Assembly: GCF_900128425.1 (NCBI RefSeq)
Contig: NZ_LT635782.1
Coordinates: 1,364,688 to 1,428,687, forward strand
Reading direction: 5' to 3'
Origin: Anaerococcus urinomassiliensis
GTDB taxonomy: Bacteria > Bacillota > Clostridia > Tissierellales > Peptoniphilaceae
Length of the DNA stretch: 64,000 nucleotides
Both the position numbers and the translations under genes were made by a program. Every line of letters starts with the position of its first letter. The first letter of the stretch is position 1. Shown here in pieces: positions 25,303-34,984 of the stretch. The notes beneath the pieces are model-generated. The model did not search any database and was not told the origin of the DNA. It saw nothing but the letters and a program-made list of their open reading frames with translations.

Positions 25303-26433
25303 CTATCTAGCGTATTTCTCAATACACTCTATATACTTTTGAACTACAATCTTCCTATCGAAGTTCTTTTCAACATGCTCCCTATTTGCTTTTCCCATTT
25401 GTACTTTTTTCTCATAAGGAATATTTATAAACTCCTCTATTTTACGAATCAAATCATCCGAATCTTTTACTCTTACTGCTAATCCTGATACTCCATCAAT
25501 AAATGTTTCTTTGCAACCGGGCACATTACTTGCAATAACAGGTCTACCAGTTGCTCCAGCTTCTAGCAGAACATTGGATAGGCCTTCGTGGTATGATGGG
25601 TGGATTATACAATGATAATCCCCTATTATTTGTGGTATGTCATTTCTTAGACCCAAATAATTTATAGTACCAACTTTATTTAAACTGTCTATTTTATCTT
25701 TATACGAAACGTCATCATAACTTCCAGCTATATGAAACTCCACTTTTGAACCAAATTCTTTTTTAATTTTAACTATTGATTCTAAAAGTTCATCGATTCC
25801 TTTATCCTTCATTATCCTTCCAATAGTTATAAACTTAATGGGTTGCGTATCAGATGGATATTCTTTATAGACAAATCTTTCTAGATTTATACCTGATCCT
25901 GGAATTAAATTATAATTAGCATCAGCAAGTATATTGTTCTTAAAAAACTCTAAATTAGATTTATTTTGTACAAATATTTCCGATGCACCCTTAACGCCTA
26001 TTTTATATAGCTTTTTAATAAATTTAGAAGTGATGTTGTTTTTATGAATACTAGTTCCAAGACCAGTTATATTAACTATATAAGGTGTTTTTTGCTTTTT
26101 TGCAGCTATACCCCCATATATATTGGGTTTTATAGTGTAAGTAAGAATTACATTAGGATTAAAGTTGTCGATTATTCTTTCATAATCTTTAATAAGCTTA
26201 TAATCTTTTAAAGGGTTTTTTCCTCTCCTATCCATACTTACATTCTTATACATGCATCCAATTTTAGCAATATCATTACTATAATCACTATTAGGGGCAC
26301 ATACTAATATTTCTTCTACAATAAAGTTATTATTATTATTGATAAATGATTTAGCATTTAGTAGCTCTTCAAGTAGTTCTTTTCTAAATAGCAAAAATCC
26401 TTGAGCATCATTTGTTAAAATAAGAATTTTCAT
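25303..26433 (-). CDS. glycosyltransferase family 4 protein (CapM/PglA-like)
   Basis: A 376-residue GT-B enzyme. The second domain carries GRIMKDKGIDELLESI and the donor-site region PSYHEGLSNVLLEAGATGRP, and an N-terminal TYTIKPNIYGG motif is typical of enzymes adding the second sugar to an undecaprenyl-linked amino sugar (PglA/CapM type). That fits the PglC-like initiating enzyme of the locus. It lies 11 bases before the dehydrogenase gene. Confidence 0.9.
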   Translation of the reverse strand: MKILILTNDAQGFLLFRKELLEELLNAKSFINNNNNFIVEEILVCAPNSDYSNDIAKIGCMYKNVSMDRRGKNPLKDYKLIKDYERIIDNFNPNVILTYTIKPNIYGGIAAKKQKTPYIVNITGLGTSIHKNNITSKFIKKLYKIGVKGASEIFVQNKSNLEFFKNNILADANYNLIPGSGINLERFVYKEYPSDTQPIKFITIGRIMKDKGIDELLESIVKIKKEFGSKVEFHIAGSYDDVSYKDKIDSLNKVGTINYLGLRNDIPQIIGDYHCIIHPSYHEGLSNVLLEAGATGRPVIASNVPGCKETFIDGVSGLAVRVKDSDDLIRKIEEFINIPYEKKVQMGKANREHVEKNFDRKIVVQKYIECIEKYAR

Positions 26434-26461
26434 TAAAACACAATACCTATTTACATCCTAT

Positions 26462-27433
26462 TCAGTCGTTTAATTTTGTAATTACAACACTATCATACAT
26501 CATCATTACTATATCTTCCTCATACTCTAAATCACTTTTTTGATTTTCGATTTTATTTACGTTGTTTTCAATCATTTTTATGAAATCTACCCCTGCACCA
26601 TAAGCATGTAAATAAGCACCACCAAATCTTGGATTGATTTCTGAAAGATAATATTTACCGTCTTTATACCATAAATCAACATCAATTGGCCCATTGAAGT
26701 TAAAATGGTTCAGTGCTTCTTCAAGAAATTCATATAAATTGTTATCCTTAAAAGATATAGTCTTATTGGCTCCACCTATTTTTGTTTCTAGTTTTCTCTT
26801 AGAAAACACTGATACTAATTTTTTAGATATTGTATCAATGTAAGCATCACAATCTATATCCTCAAAATCGCCCATAAATTCTTGAACTATTAGACTTTGA
26901 TCCTCTTTGAATGCTTCTTCTAAATCCTTAATATTGTAAATTTTTCTCGCTCCTACTGACCCACTTCCTTGTCGAGGCTTAACAAAAACTGGAAACTCAA
27001 TGTTATCTTTTGATAACCCTTCTTTAAAGGACTCTATACTATCGTAAGTAAGAACAGTGTTTATACCTAACTTACTTAATTCATTATAAGTTCTAAATTT
27101 ATCAAAGAATATATTGGCTGTTTCTAATTCTGGAGCAAGAACTAGAATCCCTAATTCTTCAAACTTTTTTCTATTTTTAGCTAATAATTTTATTTCCGGA
27201 TCTATTAGTGTGGTAATAGCATCTATTTTCTCAATTTTGCATATTTTAATTAATTCATCTATGTAATTACTATCAGTAATAGGTGGAACTATATAATACT
27301 TATCTGCAAAATATATAGCTGGAGCAATATTTGACATTTCAGTAACCACTATTTTTGATTCTGGGCCAAGTGAACTTTTAACATTTTTTAATAATTCACA
27401 CCTTCTTCCAGCACTACAAAACAATATGTTCAT
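26462..27433 (-). CDS. ATP-grasp ligase of the capsule locus
   Basis: A 323-residue ATP-grasp enzyme resembling the carbamoyl-phosphate-synthase-like group. The N-terminal pre-ATP-grasp domain starts MNILFCSAGRRCELLKNV; the ATP-binding loop is FVKPRQGSGSVGARKI and the catalytic metal-binding end is YYLSEINPRFGGAYLHAYG. Such enzymes activate a carboxylate and join it to an amine. In this setting an amide-linked amino acid or similar group on the amino sugar is a reasonable guess; the substrate is not known. It sits between the broken epimerase and a glycosyltransferase. Confidence 0.85.
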   Translation of the reverse strand: MNILFCSAGRRCELLKNVKSSLGPESKIVVTEMSNIAPAIYFADKYYIVPPITDSNYIDELIKICKIEKIDAITTLIDPEIKLLAKNRKKFEELGILVLAPELETANIFFDKFRTYNELSKLGINTVLTYDSIESFKEGLSKDNIEFPVFVKPRQGSGSVGARKIYNIKDLEEAFKEDQSLIVQEFMGDFEDIDCDAYIDTISKKLVSVFSKRKLETKIGGANKTISFKDNNLYEFLEEALNHFNFNGPIDVDLWYKDGKYYLSEINPRFGGAYLHAYGAGVDFIKMIENNVNKIENQKSDLEYEEDIVMMMYDSVVITKLND

Positions 27434-27459
27434 CTAAATTCTCTCCTTACTTAATCTAA

Positions 27460-28367
27460 CTAATAATTTAATTCTTCTTTTGATTTTGTCCAATCTAACA
27501 TTGATTGGAGTGTATAAGGCTTTCCTGAATCATAATAAATCTCAGAATAATTTTCATTTTGAGCAGAAACTTCTACAATACCTTTAATCATTTCATCTAG
27601 AGATACTCTTTCAGGAGAACCGATTTTATATATTCCTCCTTCAAGAGGTGACTTTACAGCTTAAACTACTACTTTTGTAAAATCTTTTATATATACCATC
27701 TCTTTTACCCTGTGTGGATCTCCATAAACTGTTATTGGCTCACCTTTTGAGGCTTTATCCATTAGATTTCTGTATGGCATCTTTCTCATTTTATGGTCTG
27801 CATAGAGGTAAGCATTTGGGTGATACTGATAAATTTTAAAATATCTAAGGATAAATCTACTTATATTATAGGTCTGGTGATAATACTCAATTAAATCAAC
27901 CGCAGCATTTTTCGCAATTGCATAAATACCATGATCATTTGACACTGGAAAAGATCTTCTAGCATCAGGATCAATAGGTTTTCCTGTTTCATGTAAATAG
28001 AATAGATCATACGGTATAGTAGGAAACACAATTTTAGACGCACCTATTTCCCTCATGAATTCTAACACATTCAATGTAGCATTAGTTATACTTCTAAGCA
28101 ATCTCTCCAGATTAAAAGCATTGCGTGAAGGTAATTCCCCAGCAAAATCTACAACTATTGTTATTCCTTCTCCTAATAAGCAATCAAATTCGTCATTATG
28201 AGTTATATCGAATGAATAATATGGGATACCCCTATCTGCAAAGAAATTATTATCAGATTTTCTATGACCAGCTGCAACAACATCAAATCCAGCATCCTTT
28301 AAAGCAAGCGCCGAATAAGCTCCTAAATTACCAGTTACCCCTAAAACTAATACTTTTATGCTGACAT
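27460..28367 (-). pseudogene. broken NAD-dependent epimerase/dehydratase
   Basis: Two lesions disrupt an SDR epimerase of about 300 residues. The ATG at 28367 has an excellent site (TTAAGGAGAATCAAAAT), but that frame stops after three codons, whereas the Rossmann motif (VLVLGVTGNLGAYS) is in another frame, so a one-base shift lies in the first few codons. The frame then runs well until an in-frame TAA at 27661, beyond which the same frame continues for 66 codons (AVKSPLEGGIYKIGSPERVS...) to a normal end, so a CAA-to-TAA type change is likely. An internal TTG at 28101 gives only a fragment. The enzyme is probably lost, which may alter the capsule structure. Confidence 0.85.
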
Positions 28368-28397
28368 ATTTTGATTCTCCTTAAAAGTATACATATA

Positions 28398-29570
28398 TTA
28401 AGAATGAATATTGTAATAATCTTCCATTGTTGATTTATTACGAACCTTAGTTAGCTGATTATCTTCCGTTTTAACATACACATCTGGGTAATAGTTTATA
28501 AACATACCACCAAAAGTCATTGTATAGGCACCTACTCTGTGATATATAACTTTATCATCTATAGAGAGTTCTTTTTCATCGTTAATAGACATTAATCTAT
28601 CATGATCCATACAAGTGTAACCACATATTATTTGTTTACCTATGGTGCTATCTTTAGCCGATATTAAAGAATACATATATGAATTTTTCGACCAAAGTGG
28701 ATCAATGTGAATTCTACTTCCATCTGTCGTTACTATCCTTGATTTAACTGTATCCTTTATGTCTACAACAGATGTTACTAAATCGACAGCTGATCCTATT
28801 ATAGCTGAACCTGGCTCAACAATTAATGTAGTTGAATTTATATCTATACATCTTTCTAGAATATTTTTTATAGTTAATATATATTCATATGGAGTAGTTT
28901 TGCCTGGCACGCCACCAAAAAAACCTCCTCCTATATCTATATATGAAGGTTTTAAATTATATTTTTTAATTATCTGGCAAGTATATTCTGCCAATGATTC
29001 ATACACAGCTTGACTTCTTGTAACACTGTTACAATGAACATGAAGTCCAAACGAATGCCATTTTTCAGTAATAATATTTATTGCTTTCTCTAATTCACCA
29101 GTTTCATCCGAAAATCCAAATCTGAATCCGTCTTCATGATATCCAATATCTGACCTATTAAAAATATCTGGATTAGGGTTTATTCTAACTCCGATATTTT
29201 CTTTGATAGTATTAGCATATCTTTTTAGGTAATCAAGCTCAGTTCTAGAATCAATATTAACTATAGCTTCCTCATTGAGTGCATTAAAAAATATTTCCTT
29301 ACCTTTTATTGGTCCATTAAAAATGATATCTCTATCATTAAATCCACATTTTTTTACTAGATTATATTCCTCTTCAGATACAACTTCTGCAGATACGTTC
29401 TTGCTAAGTAAATACTTTAATACCCAAGGCAATGAATTTGTTTTTACAGAATAAGAGAGCTTGTGATTAGGCCAAAGTTTATTTAGTGCATATTTAAAGT
29501 CGTCTATATTCTTATCTAATTTATCTTGATAAATCAAAAAAAACGGGGTTTTTATTTCATTTATTTTCAT
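28398..29570 (-). CDS. PLP-dependent decarboxylase (fold type III, LysA/ornithine decarboxylase-like)
   Basis: A 390-residue alanine-racemase-fold decarboxylase. The lysine that binds pyridoxal phosphate is K43 in [22 protein letters not shown] and EPGSAI form the phosphate and barrel sites; and GYTCMDHD holds the C-terminal-domain cysteine-aspartate pair that contacts the substrate carboxylate. In a capsule locus it probably makes a small amine or a decarboxylated amino acid rather than lysine. It overlaps the initiating sugar-transferase gene by 14 bases. Its true substrate is unknown. Confidence 0.85.
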   Translation of the reverse strand: MKINEIKTPFFLIYQDKLDKNIDDFKYALNKLWPNHKLSYSVKTNSLPWVLKYLLSKNVSAEVVSEEEYNLVKKCGFNDRDIIFNGPIKGKEIFFNALNEEAIVNIDSRTELDYLKRYANTIKENIGVRINPNPDIFNRSDIGYHEDGFRFGFSDETGELEKAINIITEKWHSFGLHVHCNSVTRSQAVYESLAEYTCQIIKKYNLKPSYIDIGGGFFGGVPGKTTPYEYILTIKNILERCIDINSTTLIVEPGSAIIGSAVDLVTSVVDIKDTVKSRIVTTDGSRIHIDPLWSKNSYMYSLISAKDSTIGKQIICGYTCMDHDRLMSINDEKELSIDDKVIYHRVGAYTMTFGGMFINYYPDVYVKTEDNQLTKVRNKSTMEDYYNIHS

Positions 29571-30189
29571 TTCCTGTGAAATCCTCCATTGTCACTGACG
29601 TCTCAGAACTTATACCTTCTCTTTTAAATACTACTTTTATAGTATCAATTAAAATATTCATATCCATCAAAAACGATAAGGCATTTACATATTCAATATC
29701 TAAAAGGAATCTAGATTCCCAACTTATTTCATTCCTTCCATTTGTTTGAGCAAGTCCTGTTAATCCAGGCCTTACATCATGTCTATGTTTTTGTTCATCG
29801 TTGTATAGATCCAAATACTCAACTAGCAATGGTCGCGGTCCAACAATGGACATATCACCTTTTAGTATATTAAATAATTCTGGTAGTTCATCCAAAGATG
29901 TGGATCTTAATTTCTTGCCAAAACTAGTTAATCTCTCATCATCAGGAAGTAAGTTGCCATCTTCATCTCTATCATCAGTCATAGACCTAAACTTATATAA
30001 TCTAAATATTTTTTCATCTTTCCCAGGTCTTTCTTGAGCAAAGATAACTGGAGACCCTAACTTTATCTTAACCAATAAGCAGAGTATGAGTAATAAAGGC
30101 GATAAGACTATTATTGCAATAAGAGATAATACAATATCTAATATTCTTTTTATATATTTTGCATAGATAGTATTTGTACTGCTATTCAA
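29557..30189 (-). CDS. initiating phosphoglycosyl transferase (PglC/WbaP family)
   Basis: A 210-residue monotopic sugar-phosphate transferase that puts the first sugar phosphate on undecaprenyl phosphate. An N-terminal re-entrant helix (about residues 14-36) is followed by [19 protein letters not shown], the catalytic Asp-Glu pair in [23 protein letters not shown] (quoted in parts: LDELPE and SIVGPRPL), and the end motif RPGLTGLAQ. The small single-domain size is that of PglC, whose donor is UDP-bacillosamine. The start is TTG at 30189, with AGGAG six bases upstream. Confidence 0.92.
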   Translation of the reverse strand: MNSSTNTIYAKYIKRILDIVLSLIAIIVLSPLLLILCLLVKIKLGSPVIFAQERPGKDEKIFRLYKFRSMTDDRDEDGNLLPDDERLTSFGKKLRSTSLDELPELFNILKGDMSIVGPRPLLVEYLDLYNDEQKHRHDVRPGLTGLAQTNGRNEISWESRFLLDIEYVNALSFLMDMNILIDTIKVVFKREGISSETSVTMEDFTGNENK

Positions 30190-30198
30190 TGCTATCTC

Positions 30199-31461
30199 CT
30201 ATTCAAAACAAGCTTTAATCACTTCAATGATACGGTCTTGCTCTTCTTCTGTCATCTTATTATCACTTGGCAGGCATAGGCCTCTGTTGAATATATCCAT
30301 TGAGATATCCTCTGGCAATCCATCTTCATCCACGATGCCACCTTCTATATATGCATTTGTCATTGCATTTGCTTTGCCATGTCTATTAATGAAGTCATAG
30401 CTCATAAATATTGGTTGTTTGTGCATTGGTTTCCATATCGGTCTTCCCTCTGCATTTATAGAATTTATTGCATCCAAGATTTCGTGAGGTGATGACTTTC
30501 CAGCTTCTGTTTCATACAAGTAGTCTTTATCAGATCTTACTTGTTTGGTCAAGTAATCTTTATCTATAGTCAAACAAGATAACCAATAGTTAGGATTAGA
30601 CTTATCTTTCTCAAAAGGATTCATAGATATTGGCAAGTCTTTTAGACCTTCTTTATATCTATAGTAAATATTTTTCTTTTGGTCTATATGTGTTTCCAAC
30701 CTATCAAGCTGGTTTCTAATGATACCAGCAATGACATTGCTCATTCTATAGTTATATCCGATTTCCTCATGTTGATACCATGGAGCATTTTCACGAGATT
30801 GGGTCGACCATTTTCTTGCTTTTTCAGCAGTTTTCTTCGAATTTGTAAGAAGCATTCCGCCTGATGATCCAGTTATGATTTTATTACCGTTAAATGAAAT
30901 CGCATTATGAGAACCAAAACTACCTGTTTGTTTACCCTTATAAGTTGCACCGAATGATTCTGCTGCATCCTCGATAAGAGTAGCTCCATGTCTTTCACAA
31001 ATTTCAGCGATTTCATCTAGTTTTGCAGGAACTCCGTATAGATGAACTAGTAGAACATATTTAGTATCTGGGTAGATTTCAAAGGCTTTTTCTAGTGCTT
31101 TAGGATCCATGTTCCATGTTTCATATTCTGAGTCTATAAAAACTGGTGTGGCGCCCTCATAGCAGATTGGATTGATACTGGCAGAAAATGTTAATGTTGA
31201 GCAAAATACCCTATCACCTCTTTTGATACCAGCTAGTTTCGCCATAAGGTGAATTGAGCTAGTACCTGATGCTAGGGCAACAGCTGACCTTACTCCAGTC
31301 ATCTCTGCTACTCTCTTTTCTATTTCGTTAATATTTTCGCCCACTGTAGACATCCAGTTGGTTTCGTATGCTTCCATGGCATATTCCATACTATCTTCAT
31401 ACATTGTAGGGCTTGATAGCCATACTTTTTTATCTAGTGGTTTAATATTTTTCTTATACAT
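30199..31461 (-). CDS. DegT/DnrJ/EryC1/StrS aminotransferase (PglE-like)
   Basis: A 420-residue sugar aminotransferase using PLP. The Schiff-base lysine is K194 in SFNGNKIITGSSGG, the PLP-ring aspartate D165 in IEDAAESFGA, and ASGTSSIHLM binds the phosphate. It lies directly after a PglF-like 4,6-dehydratase (9-base gap), so it should convert the 4-keto-6-deoxy-HexNAc nucleotide to its 4-amino form, as PglE does in bacillosamine synthesis. No PglD acetyltransferase is found nearby, leaving the 4-amino group free for another modification. Confidence 0.92.
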   Translation of the reverse strand: MYKKNIKPLDKKVWLSSPTMYEDSMEYAMEAYETNWMSTVGENINEIEKRVAEMTGVRSAVALASGTSSIHLMAKLAGIKRGDRVFCSTLTFSASINPICYEGATPVFIDSEYETWNMDPKALEKAFEIYPDTKYVLLVHLYGVPAKLDEIAEICERHGATLIEDAAESFGATYKGKQTGSFGSHNAISFNGNKIITGSSGGMLLTNSKKTAEKARKWSTQSRENAPWYQHEEIGYNYRMSNVIAGIIRNQLDRLETHIDQKKNIYYRYKEGLKDLPISMNPFEKDKSNPNYWLSCLTIDKDYLTKQVRSDKDYLYETEAGKSSPHEILDAINSINAEGRPIWKPMHKQPIFMSYDFINRHGKANAMTNAYIEGGIVDEDGLPEDISMDIFNRGLCLPSDNKMTEEEQDRIIEVIKACFE

Positions 31462-31470
31462 TGCATCTCC

Positions 31471-33432
31471 TTAAATATCTTGTTTCCCAATAAAAGTATC
31501 AATTAATGAGTTAATTGTTGATATTATATTGAGCTCATCAATGTGTTCTTGGTTTATTATCTGGTCTAGATTGGCAAAAAATTCTGGTCTAGAGAACTCT
31601 AATGGCTTTCCTATCGCAATCTGCTTTTGATCTGTTCCCTCAAGAAGCTCCTCATCCATTAATCTTTCTTCATATAGCTTTTCACCTGGCCTAAGTCCTG
31701 TGTAAACTATCTTTATATCTATGTCGGGTTCGTAACCAGATAGTTTTATCAGTTGTCTAGCTAAATGGTCTATTTTTACTGGTTCTCCCATGTCTAGGAC
31801 AAATATTTCTCCACCCTTTGCCATAGACCCTGCTTGCAGTACTAGTTTTACAGCTTCCTGGATAGTCATAAAGTATCTAATAATTTCAGGGTGGGTAACT
31901 GTTACTGGTCCACCTGCTGCAATTTGCTTTTTAAATAGTGGTATTACTGATCCGTTGGACCCTAGGACATTACCAAATCGTACAGCAACAAATTCTGTCT
32001 GTAGTGTTTTGTCACTAAGTTCTTTTTGAGGATCAATAGTTATATTTCTATTCCCATCCTGTACTAAGACTTTGGCAAGTTTGTCGAATTCTTTGTTAGT
32101 TCTGGTATCATTTAATCCTTGGATAATTTTTTCGCAAACCCTCTTAGTCGCCCCCATGACAGATGTTGGGTTCACAGCCTTGTCTGTAGATATTAAAACA
32201 AATCTCTTTACATTATATATTAATGACAGTAAACCAACAATATAGGTTCCTCTGACATTGTTTTTAATAGCCTCTACAGGACTTTCTTCCATAAGTGGAA
32301 CGTGCTTGTGAGCTGCTGCATGGAATACAATATCTGGTTTGTAGTCTTCGAATACTTTTTTTACCCTGTTGTAGTCTCTTACAGATCCTATTAGAGTTTT
32401 TAAATTTAAAGTATTGTAGTTTCTTTTAAGTTCTTGTTCTATATCGTAGGCATTATTTTCATAGATATCAAATATTATTAGTTGTTTTGGTCCATATTGA
32501 GCTATTTGCCTACAAAGTTCTGACCCTATAGAACCTCCACCACCAGTAACTAGTACCACTTTGTTATTAAGATAATCGTAGCTTGCATTGTTAAATAATT
32601 TAACTGGTTCTCTACCAAGAAGGTCTTCGATTTGGATATCCTTCATCTTTGATACTGAGATTTTGCCAGAAACTAGTTGGTAAAGGCCTGGTAATACCTT
32701 AACTTCGCAATTTGTGTCATTACAGATATTTAGTATTTCTCTTTTATCTTCTTCATTAGCTGATGGTATGGCTACTAGGATAAGGTCTACATCTTCTTTA
32801 ACAACTAGCTCTTTAATCTTATCTCTGCCTCCATAGATCATAGTTCCATCTATGTATTGACCTCTTTTGCTTGGGTCATCATCAATAAATCCAACTACCT
32901 TGACTTGAGTGCTCTCTTCTTTGTTGGAGTTATTAATATCCTTTTTGATAGTTTGACCAGCTGAACCTGCTCCTACAATGATTGATCTTTTAAAATTAGA
33001 CTTTCTAGAAACATGGCTGTAGCCTCTTTGAGTAAGCATCTTCTTTGCAAACCTAAGAGAAACTGTAAGAACATACTGGATTAAAAATCCAAATACAAAA
33101 TATGAAATAGGCATCCTTTGGAATAGGATCGAAATGCCTATAATGTGTAATACAAATGATATAATCACTGCTCGGGTTATTTGAACAAGCTCTTTGTAGG
33201 ATGCATATTCTAGTATCATTTTATATAGTCTAAAAATTGAATATACGGCAATGGTTAAAATAGTGTTGATGATAGCATAATTTTTATAAGCATTTAGATA
33301 TTGCTCTGGTATATTTATAATTGACCCATCAAATCTAAAAAATAAAGCGATAAAATATGCCATATTTATAATTAAGATATCTAGTATTAGTAATATTATT
33401 GTTTTCTTGTTTAAGTTTTTGCTAATATTCAT
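31471..33432 (-). CDS. membrane-bound UDP-GlcNAc 4,6-dehydratase (CapD/PglF-like)
   Basis: A 653-residue two-part protein: four N-terminal membrane helices (to about residue 125), a first nucleotide-fold region (GAGSAGQTIK), and a C-terminal SDR domain with VTGGGGSIGSELCRQ and the catalytic region STDKAVNPTSVMGATKR. This is the full-length CapD/PglF/WbpM type, which makes UDP-2-acetamido-2,6-dideoxy-4-keto-hexose from UDP-GlcNAc. It stands next to the aminotransferase that takes its product and 7 bases after the flippase gene. Confidence 0.94.
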   Translation of the reverse strand: MNISKNLNKKTIILLILDILIINMAYFIALFFRFDGSIINIPEQYLNAYKNYAIINTILTIAVYSIFRLYKMILEYASYKELVQITRAVIISFVLHIIGISILFQRMPISYFVFGFLIQYVLTVSLRFAKKMLTQRGYSHVSRKSNFKRSIIVGAGSAGQTIKKDINNSNKEESTQVKVVGFIDDDPSKRGQYIDGTMIYGGRDKIKELVVKEDVDLILVAIPSANEEDKREILNICNDTNCEVKVLPGLYQLVSGKISVSKMKDIQIEDLLGREPVKLFNNASYDYLNNKVVLVTGGGGSIGSELCRQIAQYGPKQLIIFDIYENNAYDIEQELKRNYNTLNLKTLIGSVRDYNRVKKVFEDYKPDIVFHAAAHKHVPLMEESPVEAIKNNVRGTYIVGLLSLIYNVKRFVLISTDKAVNPTSVMGATKRVCEKIIQGLNDTRTNKEFDKLAKVLVQDGNRNITIDPQKELSDKTLQTEFVAVRFGNVLGSNGSVIPLFKKQIAAGGPVTVTHPEIIRYFMTIQEAVKLVLQAGSMAKGGEIFVLDMGEPVKIDHLARQLIKLSGYEPDIDIKIVYTGLRPGEKLYEERLMDEELLEGTDQKQIAIGKPLEFSRPEFFANLDQIINQEHIDELNIISTINSLIDTFIGKQDI

Positions 33433-33439
33433 TTTATTC

Positions 33440-34966
33440 TCACTTGTTTTTACTTAACTTATTCTTTATGGAATGTCTCAAATCATATAACTCTGGAATC
33501 TTAACTAATAATATCAATACTATAAATACCAACCCAGCGATAGCAACCGATATAAATAGACTGATGATAAGCGAATAATTGTTGATTAAGTATCCATATA
33601 TAAATTTTGCCAGTGCAGATATAAGTAATGATAATAATGTGATTTTAATTATAGATATAATAAGATTATTATCTTTATAATTACCAATTTTTTTAGAAAA
33701 TGATAATACCATTAATAAACTACCTATAAATGTAGATAAACTTGTTGCATATCCCAAGCCATCTATACCAAAAAGTTTGACCAATATAACATTCAAAATA
33801 ACGTTAACTATTTGCTGGATGAGAACGATCCTTACAGGAGTTTTTGCATCTCCAATAGCGTAAAATCCATTTGCCATTATCTTGATAACTGAAGCAAAAA
33901 TAATATAAGGTCCATATGATACAAGTAGGCTTGAAACAATTGCTGTATCACTTGCTGTAAATGCTCTTCTTTCAAAGGCCAATTGTATAATTGGGTTTGC
34001 AAGGGCCATCATACCAAATGTAGCAGGTATTACTAGCAACATGCTAGTAATAATGGATGATGACACAGACTCTTTCATGCCATCAATATCTCCAGACTGC
34101 CCTAGTCTTGCTATATCTGGAAATGATACAGTAGCTACAGTCAAAGTAACTACTCCCATAATGAAGTTGAGCATCGTCTTTGCATAAAAAATCTTTGATA
34201 CAGATGCTACCCCAAAGAAAGCAGAGGCCATTGAGTTGTCTATCAAAATAGATAGTTGGTCAGCAGCTGAAGAAATTATAATGGGTAACATTATAATCAT
34301 CAATGATTTAAAATAAGGGTCTTTAAAATCAACCACTTTTTTATGAGAATATCCTAATCTTCTGCTGACACTTGGAAATCTTATAAACTGGAATATTTGA
34401 GCAAGTAACGTGCCTACTATTAAAATATAAGGATTGCCTATATTTCCTGTTAGTATTGTAGAAATAATAATTAATATATTTAATATAAATCCAACTACAT
34501 CAGGTTCAATAAAATTGCCTTTAATGTTTAGATACCCTCTTATTACAGATGATGATAGGTATGCAAATATTGAAAAAGACATTATTCTTGTAAAATTAAC
34601 AGCAATTTTAAGTGATTCTCCTGATAGTTTAGGAGAGAATAATATCGATAGTGGCCTAGCAAAAATAATTACAAATACTACTGCTACCGCTCCGTAAATC
34701 ATAAGAATATTTATAAGGTTGGAAGTGAAATCCTTAGCTCTTTTTTCACCTTTTTCATTTAATGCTTTATTATAGACAGGAATGTAGGCTGACAAAATAC
34801 CTGTTACAATTATTCCAGTAAGCATATTTGGTATGGTCATAGCCGTAGTATAAATAGACTTCAGCTCCCCAGCTCCTATATAGGCTGCCATTACTGACTC
34901 TCTTACGAATCCAAATATTTTTGATATTACTGTAATTATCATCAGTATTAGTGTCGTTTGTCCCAT
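33440..34966 (-). CDS. MurJ/MviN-family lipid-linked oligosaccharide flippase
   Basis: A 508-residue membrane protein with about fourteen helices and the MurJ family signatures: an N-terminal SKIFGFVRESVMAAYIGAG, a central SSAADQLSILIDNSMAS and a later YAIGDAKTPVRI. In the capsule locus it most likely serves as the Wzx-type flippase for the undecaprenyl-linked repeat; a housekeeping lipid II role is the alternative and depends on whether another murJ exists in the genome. It follows the LCP gene by 18 bases. Confidence 0.9.
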   Translation of the reverse strand: MGQTTLILMIITVISKIFGFVRESVMAAYIGAGELKSIYTTAMTIPNMLTGIIVTGILSAYIPVYNKALNEKGEKRAKDFTSNLINILMIYGAVAVVFVIIFARPLSILFSPKLSGESLKIAVNFTRIMSFSIFAYLSSSVIRGYLNIKGNFIEPDVVGFILNILIIISTILTGNIGNPYILIVGTLLAQIFQFIRFPSVSRRLGYSHKKVVDFKDPYFKSLMIIMLPIIISSAADQLSILIDNSMASAFFGVASVSKIFYAKTMLNFIMGVVTLTVATVSFPDIARLGQSGDIDGMKESVSSSIITSMLLVIPATFGMMALANPIIQLAFERRAFTASDTAIVSSLLVSYGPYIIFASVIKIMANGFYAIGDAKTPVRIVLIQQIVNVILNVILVKLFGIDGLGYATSLSTFIGSLLMVLSFSKKIGNYKDNNLIISIIKITLLSLLISALAKFIYGYLINNYSLIISLFISVAIAGLVFIVLILLVKIPELYDLRHSIKNKLSKNK

Positions 34967-34984
34967 TTGTTTTCCTTTTTCTCT

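Noticed and set aside
28125..28364. Rightward 79-codon Gln/Leu-rich frame
   Set aside because: It is the antisense of the broken epimerase, whose Rossmann motif is clear on the other strand.
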